A model generated the notes under the pieces. It searched no databases, had not been told where the DNA came from, and saw only the letters and a list, made by a program, of their open reading frames with translations. This document shows, piece after piece, positions 50,212-61,469 of a stretch of DNA of 64,000 bases. A program made the translations under genes and the position numbers. This stretch comes from Arabidopsis thaliana (Eukaryota > Streptophyta > Magnoliopsida > Brassicales > Brassicaceae). How positions within the stretch are numbered: position 1 is the stretch's first letter; each line of letters begins with the position of its first letter. The stretch spans positions 16,679,001 to 16,743,000 of the forward strand of contig NC_003075.7 of assembly GCF_000001735.4 (NCBI RefSeq). The letters run 5' to 3'.

Positions 50212-51431
50212 AGGTCCTGTTTGTTTTTCCATCCAGATGGATCATATAGATAGAGATGAAAAATGATATTTGTTTTTGACAAATTAACAGCTCATTTGGA
50301 TGATTCATTTGGATGTTCCATCTGAATGACTTTGTAAATTTAAGCTAATTTGTGAAATTCATTTGGATGGACTTGGTAGAACCATTTGGATGGAGATGAT
50401 TTAGTTCAAAAAACAAATGACAAATATACCCTCTTTTAATAATATTATTTTTAATAGATTTCTTATTTAATATTTTTTAAATTACCTATTGTACAAAAAA
50501 AACTCTAAAAATTGTAAAATCACTAACTATTATTTTACGTCAAAATTGTAAATTCGTTTTTCTCGCCAAAACTGCAAAATCATGTTTTCCGTCAAAGCCG
50601 CAAAATCATGTTTTCCCGCCAAAACCGCAAAACCATATTTTCCTGTCAAAACGTTAAAATCATATTTCCCACAAAACCGCAAAATCATATTTTCCCGCCA
50701 AAACCGTAAAATCATATTTTCTCGCCAAAACCGTAAAATCATATTTTCTCGCCAAAACCGTAAAATCATATTTTTTTCCGCTCAAACCGTAAAATCATAT
50801 TTTCCCACCAAAACCGTAAAATCATATTTTCCCGCCAAAACCGTAAAATCATATTTTCCCGCCTAAACTGTAAAATCATATTTTTCCGCCAAAACGTTAA
50901 AATCATATTTTCCCGCCAAACCGCAAAACCATATTTTTCCGCCAAAACGTTAAAATCATATTTTCCCGCCAAAACCGCAAAATAATATTTTTCCTGCCAA
51001 AACCGTAAAATCATATTTTTCCCGCCAAACCCGTAAAATCATATTTTTCTGCCAAAACTACAAAGTATATTTTCCACCAACCGCAAATCATATTTTTTAT
51101 GTTAAAATAATAATTTATTTCGTTGTAAATGTATTTTACAGCAATAATTAAATTAATATAACTAAAATTAAAGATTAAAAATGATATATTTGGTAATGAT
51201 GTTAAATATTTGTCATTTGTTAAAATTATAACATGGGTATTTTTAGTCATTTTTATTAGAATGAGAATGTAGATAAATTAAAAAATAATCAAGCAAAGAA
51301 ATATTCATTTAAATACATTATTTAGATAAAATACCAAATGATCAAACAAACATCATTCACATGAATCATTCACATGAATCATTCAAATAGATCATTTGGA
51401 TGTAAATGTCAAATGATCAAATAAACATGGC
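50212..51431. mobile_element. Non-autonomous PIF/Harbinger-like element with an internal minisatellite
   Basis: The ends AGGTCCTGTTTGTTT and, in reverse, GCCATGTTTATTTG are imperfect terminal inverted repeats of the kind seen in Harbinger-type MITEs. TTA flanks both sides (50209-50211 and 51432-51434), the target-site length expected for this superfamily. Subterminal parts repeat words such as CATTTGGATG and GATCATTTGGAT on both sides. There is no transposase. The interior holds a 27-bp minisatellite. The insertion sits inside an O-methyltransferase relic. Confidence 0.55.
50545..51100. repeat. 27-bp minisatellite carrying E2F-type sites, about 20 units
   Basis: The consensus unit is close to AAAATCATATTTTCCCGCC followed by AAAACCGT. 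About 20 units of 25-29 bp run from 50545 to 51100. Roughly seven contain TTTCCCGCC, an exact E2F consensus; others have changes such as TTTCTCGCC or TTTTTCCGCC. Both strands are open over long stretches because the unit is a multiple of three, but the repeating RFWRENMIL translation is a by-product. Confidence 0.85.
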
Positions 51432-51988
51432 TTAGCATGTTTTTATCAAGTCTTTATCTCCCCAATCGTATAAACCCCACTGCCACTCTCATCGTAACCA
51501 CGTAATATTTGGGTCTATTCGTTGGACCACTTGTTTATGTTTGAAAGTATGATTGAAGCATTTAAGACTTTAAGAATATTTCTTGATATTTATAGTTTCT
51601 TTTTATATCAATGATTATACCTTTCCACTAAATCAAGATTTTACAAGCAAATTTACATAATTTTGAAAACTTAGCAAGTTTATTTTTAATTTGTTTTCAT
51701 GTTCATAATGTAATTGTAAGATTTGACATTGTATAAGGTTATCTATCTTATATAGCCTATAACAATTAAAAAAGTAAATTAGAGGTGCCACTCACAAGGA
51801 AATTAATGATAAAAAAATGTGAAAAATACAAATAAAAAACAACTCTGCTGATACTGAAACAAGCCTTACTTATTATCACACAACACAATTATTCACCCAC
51901 ACGTCGTTCTGTATAAAAACACCAAATCAACAATCACTAATTTATTGAGTTTTCCTCAAAGGAAAGATATATCTTTCATGTCCTCCTC

Positions 51989-53808
51989 TTAAGACCGATA
52001 CGCGATTATAAGACTCTGAACATCATCAATGTCCCTAACCTCATATCGAGCAAAGCCAGCTTCTTTAAGAACAAAGTCCCATTCTTTCAAAGTCCGTTCT
52101 TTGCCTGTGCTTGTGTGAGCCATCATCACCATATCAAGCATCAATCTCACGTGCTCTAACTTTTCATCTCGTTCGTCCACTATCATCGTCTTTTTATTCT
52201 CTCCGATCACCGATTCCACTATCAACACTTTTCCGATATTTGGAGGGACCGCTTCTTTGCAATTCTTCAATATCTTTATGCAATCTTTGTCTCCCCAATC
52301 GTGTAACACCCACTGCGCCATTCATTTTTTACATTTTTTGTATTAGCAAAACAAATCCTTAAAGTGAGATTCTGTTCAATTTTCCTTGTTTTTAATATAT
52401 TAAAGATCTCTCTTATGTGTACTGTATTGGTTAATAATATCTGGGGAAATTAGTAGTGGTTGCTTTATTTATTTGATACTTGATAGTGATTGTTAACTTG
52501 CTCTCAGTTGATTCGCTCGCTACTTTAATATGTCATATCTAAACTATTCATGTTTAATGTTTTAATGGAAGAGGGTAGAAAATAAATACTGAAGTCAACA
52601 TCCAAATATTTTCAATTCCTTTTGTCTGTACAAAATTTTTAAAAAGTCGGATTTTAGAAACAGTAATTAAGCTCGACAATTATTGACAAAAACAAAAATG
52701 TTTTTACGGCAACAAATCAACTTAATTAGAATTAAGAAAAAAAAGTTAGTTTATAACATTAATTCATTTTTTTCTTGTCTTTTATGTGAAATTTGATTTT
52801 GAACACGAATTAAAGTTGTAAGAAAGAATAAAACTAGATTTTTAGTGATATTTTTTTAATCTTTTCATTTATGTAAAATTTGTTTTGAACACTAAATGGA
52901 AGTTGTAAGAAGAAGAAAAAAAGTAATCATAGTGAATATTATTATTAATCAAAAGAAAATAAGAGTATGGAAATGAATTTAACCTTGATGAAAATGGCGT
53001 CGCAAGCCGGAATAGAATCAAACATATCGCCCTCAACATTCTCAACACCGTCCAAGACTTCAGCAACTTCAATGACATGAGGAAGATCAAAGTTAAATCC
53101 TTTGATCCAAGGAAACTCCTTCACAAGCATCCCCATCGTCTCTCCCGTACCACCTCCTACGTCAACCATCGTAGTCACGCCATCAAACAAGCCGTGACAA
53201 GCTCCGGCTACACGTGGCACCACGCGCCTTGCATCACAAGCCATGGCCTCATTGATCATATCGCTGAGGAAGGGATTATCCTGCGCGAACGACCACACGT
53301 CCTTACCGTGCACTGCATCAAACGGTGGTGGAGTTGAACCGTTGACCGGCGAAGAAACGACTGAGCTAAGTCTCAACCATGGAGCGAGCATCTCGGGAGT
53401 TGTTTCGAAGAGAACAAAAGGAGCCAGCGATTTTCCATCACGTCTTGTGATCATCAAACGGCGAGAGAGTGGCGTATTAACGTAGCCTGTAGCTAAACCA
53501 TCTTTTGTGGGGATTTCTTTAAAGATTCCTTGGTGTACAAGAAACCTCATTATACGGCGGAGATGCGAGGGAGAGGCGGAGACGGCGGAGGAGAGTTCGG
53601 CTAGTGTTACGGGCTGTGAAGAAGGATGGTTTTCAATGGCTTCTGGTATTTTAAGATCAATGGCACACTTTGCAGCTGCTATATCTGCAAACCCAAAGAC
53701 ATACTTCCATATGTCTAGAGAAGCTTTCGCTTCTTCATCTAATACTTTTCTTTTATTGTCTTCCATTTTGTTTCTATCAAGGAATTTGCTTAGTTGATCT
53801 GAAGACAT
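51989..53808 (-). CDS. ASMT: ASMT, N-acetylserotonin O-methyltransferase (AT4G35160)
   Basis: Two exons, 53808-52984 and 52312-51989, give 382 residues. The N-terminal winged-helix dimerization domain (SSAVSASPSHLRRIMRFLVH) is followed by a SAM-dependent methyltransferase domain with VDVGGGTGETMG and the catalytic His279 in WVLHDWGDKDC. From established knowledge, this locus methylates N-acetylserotonin with SAM to melatonin, acting in the cytosol; other phenolic substrates are possible. A TATA box on the minus strand at 53835-53845 lies only about 30 nt above the first ATG. Translation may therefore start at the next ATG (MEDNKRK, 53766), which aligns with the start of AT4G35150 and would give 368 residues. 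Confidence 0.92.
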
Positions 53809-53834
53809 GGTGAATTAGAGTTGAGGAATTAGGT

Positions 53835-53845
53835 TTTTTTTATAG
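53835..53845 (-). promoter_or_regulatory. TATA box of ASMT
   Basis: Minus-strand CTATAAAAAAA ends about 27-37 nt upstream of the first ATG. It is homologous in position to the TATA box of AT4G35150, so the transcript start should lie close to the first ATG. Confidence 0.5.
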
Positions 53846-56222
53846 CGATCGGAAAATGGGGGCACAATAGTAATTTGGTTTTATAAAGACACAGTAGTAA
53901 ATTTCTGAACCGGACTGAACCCAACATGTTCAATGAATTTAGTGTTTCAATAAAAAAATATTGTTCCGACATCAATATATATGACATTTAAGAATTCGAT
54001 TCAATATTTTTTTTCATAAGATAGAGTTCAGACCACCTGGTATTTTGTTAGTTTACTGTCTTTTATTTTTATTTTTTTGTGAAGGTTTACGACTGTCGAC
54101 CGCCGAATACTACTATAGATATATATATATACATATGAATTATTTGTCTTTGGATTTCCAAAACAGATCCATTAATAAATAATATTGATTTATTTTGTGT
54201 GGACTCCAATCAGATTTAGTCTCAAGCTAGTAACAATAATACTAGTCGAGACAAAAGGCATCGACAAGCTTGCTTCGGTGTTTTTGGCCAACCAACTTTG
54301 ATCCATCATTCCGTCTTGTATATTACATGAAACTTAGGAGTAATGCTTTTTCAAAAATAAAAACAAAAACTTAGGAGTAATGTCTATGAGTTAAATTCTA
54401 CCGAATATAGACTTAAATCTTCCCTTATAAAAAAATGCATTCTCAAGCTCTGTCAACCAAACGAATACATATCAACGTAGCTGTCAAATGTCTCGGACAT
54501 GTGTCATTTGTATATTAAAAAAAATCATCATGCAGAATGACTTCTAGTATACACGTACACATGTACATCATGGATGATGTTTTTATTGAAAGTTGATAAA
54601 CTACACTGACTATGTTTTCAGTTCAATTAGCTAGCCTTGCTTCGAATATATACTTTGGTGTAGTATCATCATTAATTTGTATATAGTTTTATAATTTTTG
54701 ATTATGGAGCCTGTGCGTGTCTTGGTTTCCTTCGATATATTAATGGTAGTGCCAAAATAATGTTTAATGTAATTTTGCCAAGCCAGAAAATTACAGATCC
54801 ACAACTAGCTAGTGTGGGGTTGTTAATAAGACAACAAATTTTTTAACCGTGTTTACTGTCACTATAGATAGGCATGTACGCTAGTTAAGTGAAGTCACAC
54901 TGATTACGAAAGGATGATTAGATTATACTATATGATATATCATGCATTAATGTAATTAAAAAACTTGCGATTTCATTCACGACGCTTTGTAAGAGAGGAT
55001 TTCTTTCAATATATTAATAGAAAGCTTTAAAAATGGAAGTAATGAAATTGCGTTAATCTCGTGTGTTCTGTGGACGTCAAAGATTTTTTAAAATAAAGAT
55101 TACACTCCGTGAGTGTCGCTAATCTCGTGTACTATTACTTTTTACAGTGTCTCTTTTCTCACATTTTATATGGTAATAACAAAAAAAAGGCAGTAAGATA
55201 CAAGATACAAGATTATAGTTGACGTCAATAGTAAAACAGAAAACATAGGCAATAGTTAGAAAAAAAATTAAAAAAATTCAAGGAGGTTTATCAGTTTGTG
55301 AGTTTTAACAGATATGTGTCAAGTTGGAAAAACAAAAGTTCAAATATGAGGGTGAAAATTGTTATTTCGAACGCATTTCTAAATAATAGTTAAAATTTAC
55401 ATATATCATTTTAATTCCATTTTTTTAGCTTTGTAATATTCATTTTTTTAATAAAAATCGAAAACTTTCAAGGATTTTCCAAATGACCAAATCAATGAAA
55501 TAATACGTAGTCAATAAATTCCTCTAAACATGAAAAGTAAAAGAGGTTGCTTATTGGGATGGCCTCTTTGATATATGTAAACACAAAAAATGTTGAATCA
55601 GAGCATGGACGGCATAAACACACATAACCTACACATCTGATCACTTGACCTTGATCTGAGGTCCTATTTTAAACATGTTAAAAACAAGGTTGGATTTTTC
55701 GAAAAACTTTGCAAAGAGTTACGCACACAAAAGTTGAAAGTTCTGGTGTGACATCTATTCTCGGTGGGAAATATTTCCAAAAACACCAGTACAATATTTT
55801 GTCTGAGCCATTTTGTGCAGGGACCATGATCATACTCGATTATTAATTATGTCTCTTGCTTTCATTGAATATGATATTTTTTCTCATAAATTTGTTGTTG
55901 TCAACCAAACTGTTCATGTAGAGTGGTTTGCCCTTTACAAACACATTTAAGTCTTCACATCTTCGGACCTATTCCTGAAATTGTTTTCCATCAAATATTA
56001 TTTTCTTATATGTCTTTAATTTCAACACCATCACATCTTCCGTTAGTCAAACCAGATAATTAAAAGGACATAAGTTATTTAAGAAAGCTTTAAAAATTTT
56101 CCGTTGCTTATATGTTATAACTATTTTTGATAAAGACAAAAAATATGTTATAACTTATAAACACTTAAGTACTCTAATTAATTACATAATTTAATACAGT
56201 TTTGTTTATATTTTATTTTATC
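53846..56222. other. Intergenic region upstream of ASMT and of the ECA1-type gene
   Basis: The two genes diverge from this 2.4-kb stretch. The block at about 54430-54540 matches the region upstream of AT4G35150 and marks one edge of the duplicated unit. The rest is AT-rich with no gene. Confidence 0.5.
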
Positions 56223-56230
56223 CTATAAAT
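56223..56230 (+). promoter_or_regulatory. TATA box of the ECA1-type gene
   Basis: CTATAAAT lies about 62-69 nt upstream of the ATG at 56292, giving a leader of roughly 35 nt. Confidence 0.5.
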
Positions 56231-56291
56231 TCTAAACTGTTTTCCCTACCCAAACCATCCAAATATCAAAGCAAATAGAAGTCAAAGATAG

Positions 56292-56654
56292 ATGGGAAAC
56301 AATTCAAGAGCTATTTTCTCTTTATTCTTGGTTGTAGCCTTATGTGCTGCAATTTTAATCACCCCCGGAATAGCTCATGATGAACAACCACCGCCCCGCT
56401 CACAATTTCCACCGGATTTTCCTATTGATGTGGAAAAATGTTGGGCATCACTTTTCAATACTCAGGGATGCGTATTCGAACTTTTAAAGTCAGTTTTTTC
56501 TGGTCAGTTTGGAAATGTTGGAGTTGCATGTTGCAAAGCATTGTCGACCATAGATGCTAACTGTTGGCCTCATATGTTCCCGCTTAACCCGTTCTTTCCA
56601 CCTCTGCTTAAGGACAACTGTGCGCACATCGTCCCCAATTCTCCCTCAAAGTGA
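56292..56654 (+). CDS. ECA1 gametogenesis-related (prolamin-like) secreted cysteine-rich protein (AT4G35165)
   Basis: A single-exon gene of 120 residues. A signal peptide covers about residues 1-28 (hydrophobic IFSLFLVVALCAAILITPG). The mature part has six Cys in the prolamin-like order: C in EKCWASL, C in QGCVFE, CC in GVACCKA, C in DANCWPH and C in KDNCAHI. From family knowledge, ECA1/EC1-related proteins are small secreted proteins expressed mainly in reproductive tissue; EC1 members act in gamete fusion. This one is a more distant member and its role is unknown. It is too short for standard gene finders to score well, but the signal peptide and Cys pattern are clear. Confidence 0.88.
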   Translation: MGNNSRAIFSLFLVVALCAAILITPGIAHDEQPPPRSQFPPDFPIDVEKCWASLFNTQGCVFELLKSVFSGQFGNVGVACCKALSTIDANCWPHMFPLNPFFPPLLKDNCAHIVPNSPSK

Positions 56655-57838
56655 AAGCGGGAATCAAGTGACTTGATGCTTTATAATATAGTCGAGTTAG
56701 TTTAGTAATCTAAAGAAATTCTCCTATATATGTTCCAAGTGCCTTATATATGAATAAAGGAAATTCTCCTATATATGTTCCAAGTGCCTTATATATCCTT
56801 TAATTTACTCTATTCTGTCTTTGTTTACAAATATATATGGAAATAAAAGATATAATAACTTAGTTAGCAACATTCAAGAGAGCATACAGTAAATTAGCTG
56901 AAGTATGTAGATTAGTTGGTGGAAATGGTGAAATAAATGAAGATCTTTTGAAGGTCTCTGTCATACACAATCAAGACGATGTTTTATGATCGCAGTTGAT
57001 TGGAAAAGGACTTGTAACAACCAAACCTATATGTATATCCCTGGACATTTCATTTGTACACTTACCAAAACTTGACCAACCCACTACTTGAATCCGAATA
57101 TATCCAGTTGGTAAACCGAGTCCGAGAACCGGACCAGAATCAAAAACCAAAATCTTAAACCGAATATATCAAATTTTAAAAAAACAAAATTATTTTCAAA
57201 GTGAAACAACGACTTTAATATTAGACTTGAAGGCACGACATTAACTCGAGGTTGATTTTAAGAAATTAATTCGAAAAATATTTTCTTCAAATTGGAATGC
57301 TTATTTGACTTTGCATTTTCCCTTTAAGACAAACCAACAAAGAAATAACGTTTCCTTCAAACAATTTATAAAAACATAGACCGTTTCAATCGAACATTTT
57401 GTCACCTCCCACATTTGACCTAATATCACAAAACTTAAGGTATGTAATTCTGTATGATATAATTTGCAATTGAGATATTTCATAAAAATGATATGTTAAT
57501 TATCGCGTATTTTATAATGGTAAAAATAATAATAATAACACCAGTGAATGTGTCATATTTCGCGATCATATAGCTTTTAAAATTAGTGCTGAGTATATAG
57601 TTACTTGTAGCTTTTGATCGATTGGCCATCTATTCTTCAGTTTATGTTTGATTGCAGTTTTCTTGATTACGATATTCTTTTTTCTTGGTCAACATCACCC
57701 GTTACTCTCAATAGTAAATTCTTTCGTTTCTTGCACTGATTTCCCATTTCATTTTCCCAACTTCTAAAATAGAGATCATAACCAAAACATTACAAAATTT
57801 CCAAATCAAAATCAAAAGCTTAATTTATTGAGAAGGAG
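56655..57838. other. Intergenic region between the ECA1-type and LEA_2 genes
   Basis: Begins with the 3' UTR of the ECA1-type gene, which contains a direct repeat with an AATAAA between copies. The rest, from about 56820, is AT-rich and contains the promoter of the LEA_2 gene. No further gene was found. Confidence 0.5.
56715..56796 (+). repeat. Direct repeat of 37 nt in the 3' UTR of the ECA1-type gene
   Basis: A 37-nt word starting GAAATTCTCCTATATATG occurs at 56715-56751 and 56760-56796, identical and 45 nt apart. An AATAAA lies between the copies at 56754-56759. The perfect identity suggests a recent duplication. Confidence 0.9.
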
Positions 57839-59186
57839 ATGATGACGTGGCCGGCTAGATCATCGCCGCAAAACACGAGGAAGCCAGTTTACGTCGTGCA
57901 TAGCCCACCGAACACAGACGTAGACAAGATATCGACCGGTTCAGGTTTTAGCCCATTCGGGTCACCCCTTAACGATCAGGGTCAGGTCAGCAACTTTCAA
58001 CATCACTCGGTGGCCGAGTCATCTTCGTATCCACGATCGTCAGGACCATTGAGAAACGAGTACAGCAGTGTCCAAGTGCATGATCTTGACCGTCGAACTC
58101 ATGAAGATGAAGATTACGATGAAATGGACGGTCCGGATGAGAAGAGGAGAAGGATAACGAGGTTTTACTCGTGCTTGTTGTTTACGTTGGTGTTGGCCTT
58201 CACTCTCTTCTGTCTCATTTTGTGGGGAGTTTCCAAATCTTTCGCACCTATTGCCACTTTGAAGGTAATTGATAGATTTGATCGCTTGGAACGTGAAAAT
58301 TTTACATTTATTTCTGTTTTCAAAATTTAATTTTTATGAAGTATAAAAAGAAAACTAGTTTCAGTTCAGATTGTGTGTTAGCTATTAAATTCATAATTTA
58401 CCAAACAAGAAACAATATTTATTGGTGACAATGACAAAGATTATATTTAGTCTAAATTCATAAATTTAATTAGAATATTTTGTGGAGTTATGATTTTTTT
58501 AAGAAAATAAAAAGTATTTGCAAGTAAATGATATATATATAAACTTATTGATAGAGGTATTATTGTTCAACACAGACGGTTGGGATATTTAAGAAATAAT
58601 GTTGTGTAAAACACAAATTAATCAGGAAATGGTATTGGAGAACTTGAATGTGCAGTCCGGGAACGACCAATCGGGAGTGCTCACAGATATGCTAACTCTA
58701 AATTCAACGGTCAGGATCTTATACAGAAACCCCGCAACTTTCTTCACTGTCCACGTCACCTCCGCTCCCCTCCAGCTCAGCTATTCCCAGCTTATCCTCG
58801 CATCCGGTCAGGTAAACCATTTCACATTTTATTGATTTAACCGGGCCGGTTCTTGATTCTTGATGAACTATTTTTTTTAACGTGTGTGACTAAAATAGAT
58901 GGGAGAGTTCTCTCAACGAAGGAAAAGCGAGAGAATCATTGAGACCAAAGTATTTGGGGATCAAATTCCTCTGTATGGAGGCGTACCGGCTCTGTTTGGC
59001 CAACGAGCTGAACCGGACCAAGTCGTTTTGCCTCTTAACCTGACTTTTACGTTGCGAGCACGAGCCTATGTGCTCGGACGATTGGTCAAGACTACGTTCC
59101 ACTCGAATATCAAATGCAGCATCACTTTTTATGGCGATAAACTTGGCAAGACACTTGATCTCTCCAAGTCCTGTTCTGATCATTGA
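57839..59186 (+). CDS. LEA_2 / hydroxyproline-rich glycoprotein-like membrane protein (AT4G35170)
   Basis: Three exons, 57839-58264, 58626-58811 and 58899-59186, give 299 residues. A polar, Pro/Ser-rich cytosolic part with SSPQNTRKPVYVVHSPP covers the first 105 residues or so. It ends with basic KRRRITR next to a single membrane segment (FYSCLLFTLVLAFTLFCLIL). An LEA_2 fold follows. From family knowledge, these NDR1/HIN1-like proteins are single-span membrane proteins with the LEA_2 domain outside the cell or in the lumen; several act in defence or abiotic stress. The role of this one is unknown. Two ATGs lie in tandem at the start; the first was used. The PVYVVHSPP box is shared by a distinct plant subgroup. 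Confidence 0.88.
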
Positions 59187-59516
59187 TCAAAATGAACAGC
59201 ATAATGATGATTTAGAGAAGATTAAATTATTTCATGACTTAATCGGTGAGATATACATGTAAAGAGGGATGGAAATGTTTTACTTTTGTATATACCACAT
59301 TTTTCATTATTATAGTGCGTAAAGATATTCAATATTTTGGAATTAACAAGTTGAATAGTGTTGTCATCAACTGACGATTTTCTCTTTTTTGAGAGAAGTA
59401 TACATTAAAATATCATAATTACAAAATTTAAATATTTCAACTGAACATGTTAGTAGTCCCAAGTTTACCACGTGTGCCACAAATTCTAATTACATTCTAA
59501 CGATTGCAAGGATGCT
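59187..59516. other. Short convergent 3' region between the LEA_2 gene and LHT7
   Basis: The two genes converge with about 330 nt between stops. It contains both 3' UTRs. No other feature was seen. Confidence 0.5.
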
Positions 59517-61385
59517 TTAGGGTCTGAAGAAGTTAGCATGCAAACCCTTTTGAGCCAAACGCATAGCCGAGGCAACCAGAAGCAAAACGCTGAGAGAAGC
59601 ACCTAGGCAACCCACCAAAACGTTAAACAACCACATTGGGCTTTTCCTTTGGGGCTTTTTGATAGAGATCCACATGAAACATGGATACGTAAACGTCACA
59701 AGCAAGGCTATTGCTCCAATAAGAACCGCTAGATAAGGCAAGAACGGGAATCCAACGGCTATAGTGAAACAAACCAAGCTCAAAAACACACGCAACATCA
59801 TCCGGACAATGATGGATGCAGGCTTTTTCTTCTTGGTTATGTACACCATCTCTATGTTGTCACACGCCGGCATTAAGTTTATCGGATATGAACATAAGCA
59901 AGAGAAGATAAACGTGAGGTGTATGAAACAGGCTGCTCGCTTCGAGTGCTCTTGTGTGTAAAGTTTCAGATAGTTGCCCACGGGACCTCCCGTCGCCGGA
60001 ATCTATCAAAAAAAAAAAAATTCTATTCAAAATGTAAATGCAAACATATACACCTACAAAAAATGGAATAGTGTTTGGTTTTGACATATACCTTGTCTCC
60101 GTATGCCCAATATACAGCAAACGTTAATGGAAACATACAAATCGCGACGAGAGCATGAGAGATCATCACTGCTCTCCACATTGTCTTACATGAAGGGTTC
60201 TTTGAATCGGAAGGAAGAGTACCCTACAAATATCACCCCAAAGAAACCACATTATTAATACTAAACGAAAGAAGAAAATATATTTTGAAAACGTCTAAAT
60301 CATGTTTTAACTGCGAGTTAGTCAAAACCTGTATCTCAAGGACGAGATTGTTCCCGCGATATACTAGAGCTATCAATCCAATAGCGTTGAAAATGTGAAC
60401 GAAACTTTTATCCATTGTAGCGTACGAGACACTGACTTGAGTCCTTTGTGAGTCACTAGCTACAGGTAAAATCCATATCACGGTGCAATACGCAATTCCC
60501 ATAAAAGCACCGATCAACGAGACTCCAAAGAGAGAATTTAGATTCGGAAACTGAGACATGATCATCGCAATGCAACTAAAAACCAAGAAGCATTGCACTG
60601 AAGTAAGTGGCGCTGTATTGTCGTCAGACATAATTTGTAACAGTTGTTGTATTGATTTCCCTCCGGTTATAACCAGAATCGTACAAGCTCCTCCTGAGAG
60701 ATACATCACAGGGAATATTCCGAGAAGTTTCCCAAGCTTCACACCTAATTATATTGTTTCATTACAACAACATCAGAAACGGTATCGTTTAACGAAACTG
60801 AAGTTCTTAATAAATTCCAAAACTCAAAAAACGACAAATCAAGAGAGAATTAGGATTTTTGTTAAATAGTTACATACCAAAAGAAGCAATTGCGAGTCTC
60901 ACGTATCTGCTGATACGAATTCCCGGAACCGCTTCGTGGAGTTGAACAAGAAGCCACGTCGTGTAGAGCTTCCATACAAACCCTACCGTTAAGATTATCG
61001 TTCCCCATACCCTAGAAAAATAAATAAATAAAATAATCAAAACGGTACTCAAAGCAGAGATTTCACAAATCGGACAAAATAAAGAAACTAAAGAGAATTA
61101 TGAATAGAGTTATTACCATCCGAGTGCTGCGAAAGCTGCAGGAAGAAGAATCACTTGGAGACCAATTCCCGAACAGAGAAGATGAAACGTCGCCGTATAA
61201 ACATTTCCTTTTCTTGATTCTGTGATCGGCAGCCACTCTTCTACCGGAATCCTACCACCATCGCCGCCGTTTTTTTCGCCGGAGATTGGTTGTGGATCCG
61301 TGGAGGGGGCTGGTGACATAAATAAAGGAGAACCACCACTTTCTTGTGATTCCAAATCAAATAAGTTTCCCAATGCTATAGACAT
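59517..61385 (-). CDS. LHT7: LHT7, lysine/histidine-type amino acid transporter (AT4G35180)
   Basis: Five exons on the minus strand: 61385-61117, 61011-60878, 60744-60329, 60223-60092 and 60002-59517. They sum to 1437 nt and 478 residues. A soluble N-terminus rich in Ser, Pro and Gly (about 50 residues) precedes WLPITESRKGN, a typical start of the transporter core, and about ten or eleven hydrophobic helices. The sequence fits the AAAP/ATF1 family. From family knowledge, LHT proteins import neutral and acidic amino acids across the plasma membrane with protons; LHT members of this branch are linked to pollen and floral tissue. Substrate range here is not visible in the sequence. The ATG at 61385 (MSIALGN) is preferred over the one at 61394. 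Confidence 0.94.
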
Positions 61386-61458
61386 TGTATACAAAATAAA
61401 CTTTATTTTCCTCTAACGACTCCAATCGCGTTATTTACGTCGAGCCACAAATTGTATG

Positions 61459-61468
61459 GCTATATAAA
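61459..61468 (-). promoter_or_regulatory. TATA box of LHT7
   Basis: Minus-strand TTTATATAG lies about 75-80 nt upstream of the LHT7 ATG at 61385. A second similar word is at about 61491. Confidence 0.45.
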
Positions 61469-61469
61469 T

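Larger units (their letters stand above)
50188..51560 (-). pseudogene. Remnant of a third O-methyltransferase copy, split by a mobile element
   Basis: Left of the element, plus-strand GGACCTCTTCTTTACGCTATT (50190-50210) resembles exon 2 of ASMT (GGACCGCTTCTTTGCAATTC, at 52247). Right of it, TTTATCAAGTCTTTATCTCC and CCAATCGTATAAACCCCACTG (51440-51481) resemble the start of exon 2 (WVLHDWGDKD, reading here W-G-L-Y-D-W-G-D-K-D). The following bases (TTGGACCACTTG) resemble the intron of AT4G35150. Only about 70 bp of coding similarity remains. This would make the cluster a triplication with the middle copy destroyed. Confidence 0.6.
49613..51988. other. Spacer between the two O-methyltransferase genes
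   Basis: Holds the upstream region of AT4G35150 (49613-50040), which shares blocks such as TCAAGCTGTGTCAACAAACG with the region upstream of ASMT at about 54436. It also contains the split third copy, the Harbinger-like element and, near 51800-51988, the 3' end of ASMT. No intact gene lies here. Confidence 0.6.

Noticed and set aside
50530-51014. Long open frames on both strands reading repeats of RFWRENMIL or KIIFSRQNR
   Set aside because: They arise because the minisatellite unit is 27 bp, a multiple of three. There is no start context, domain or gene structure.
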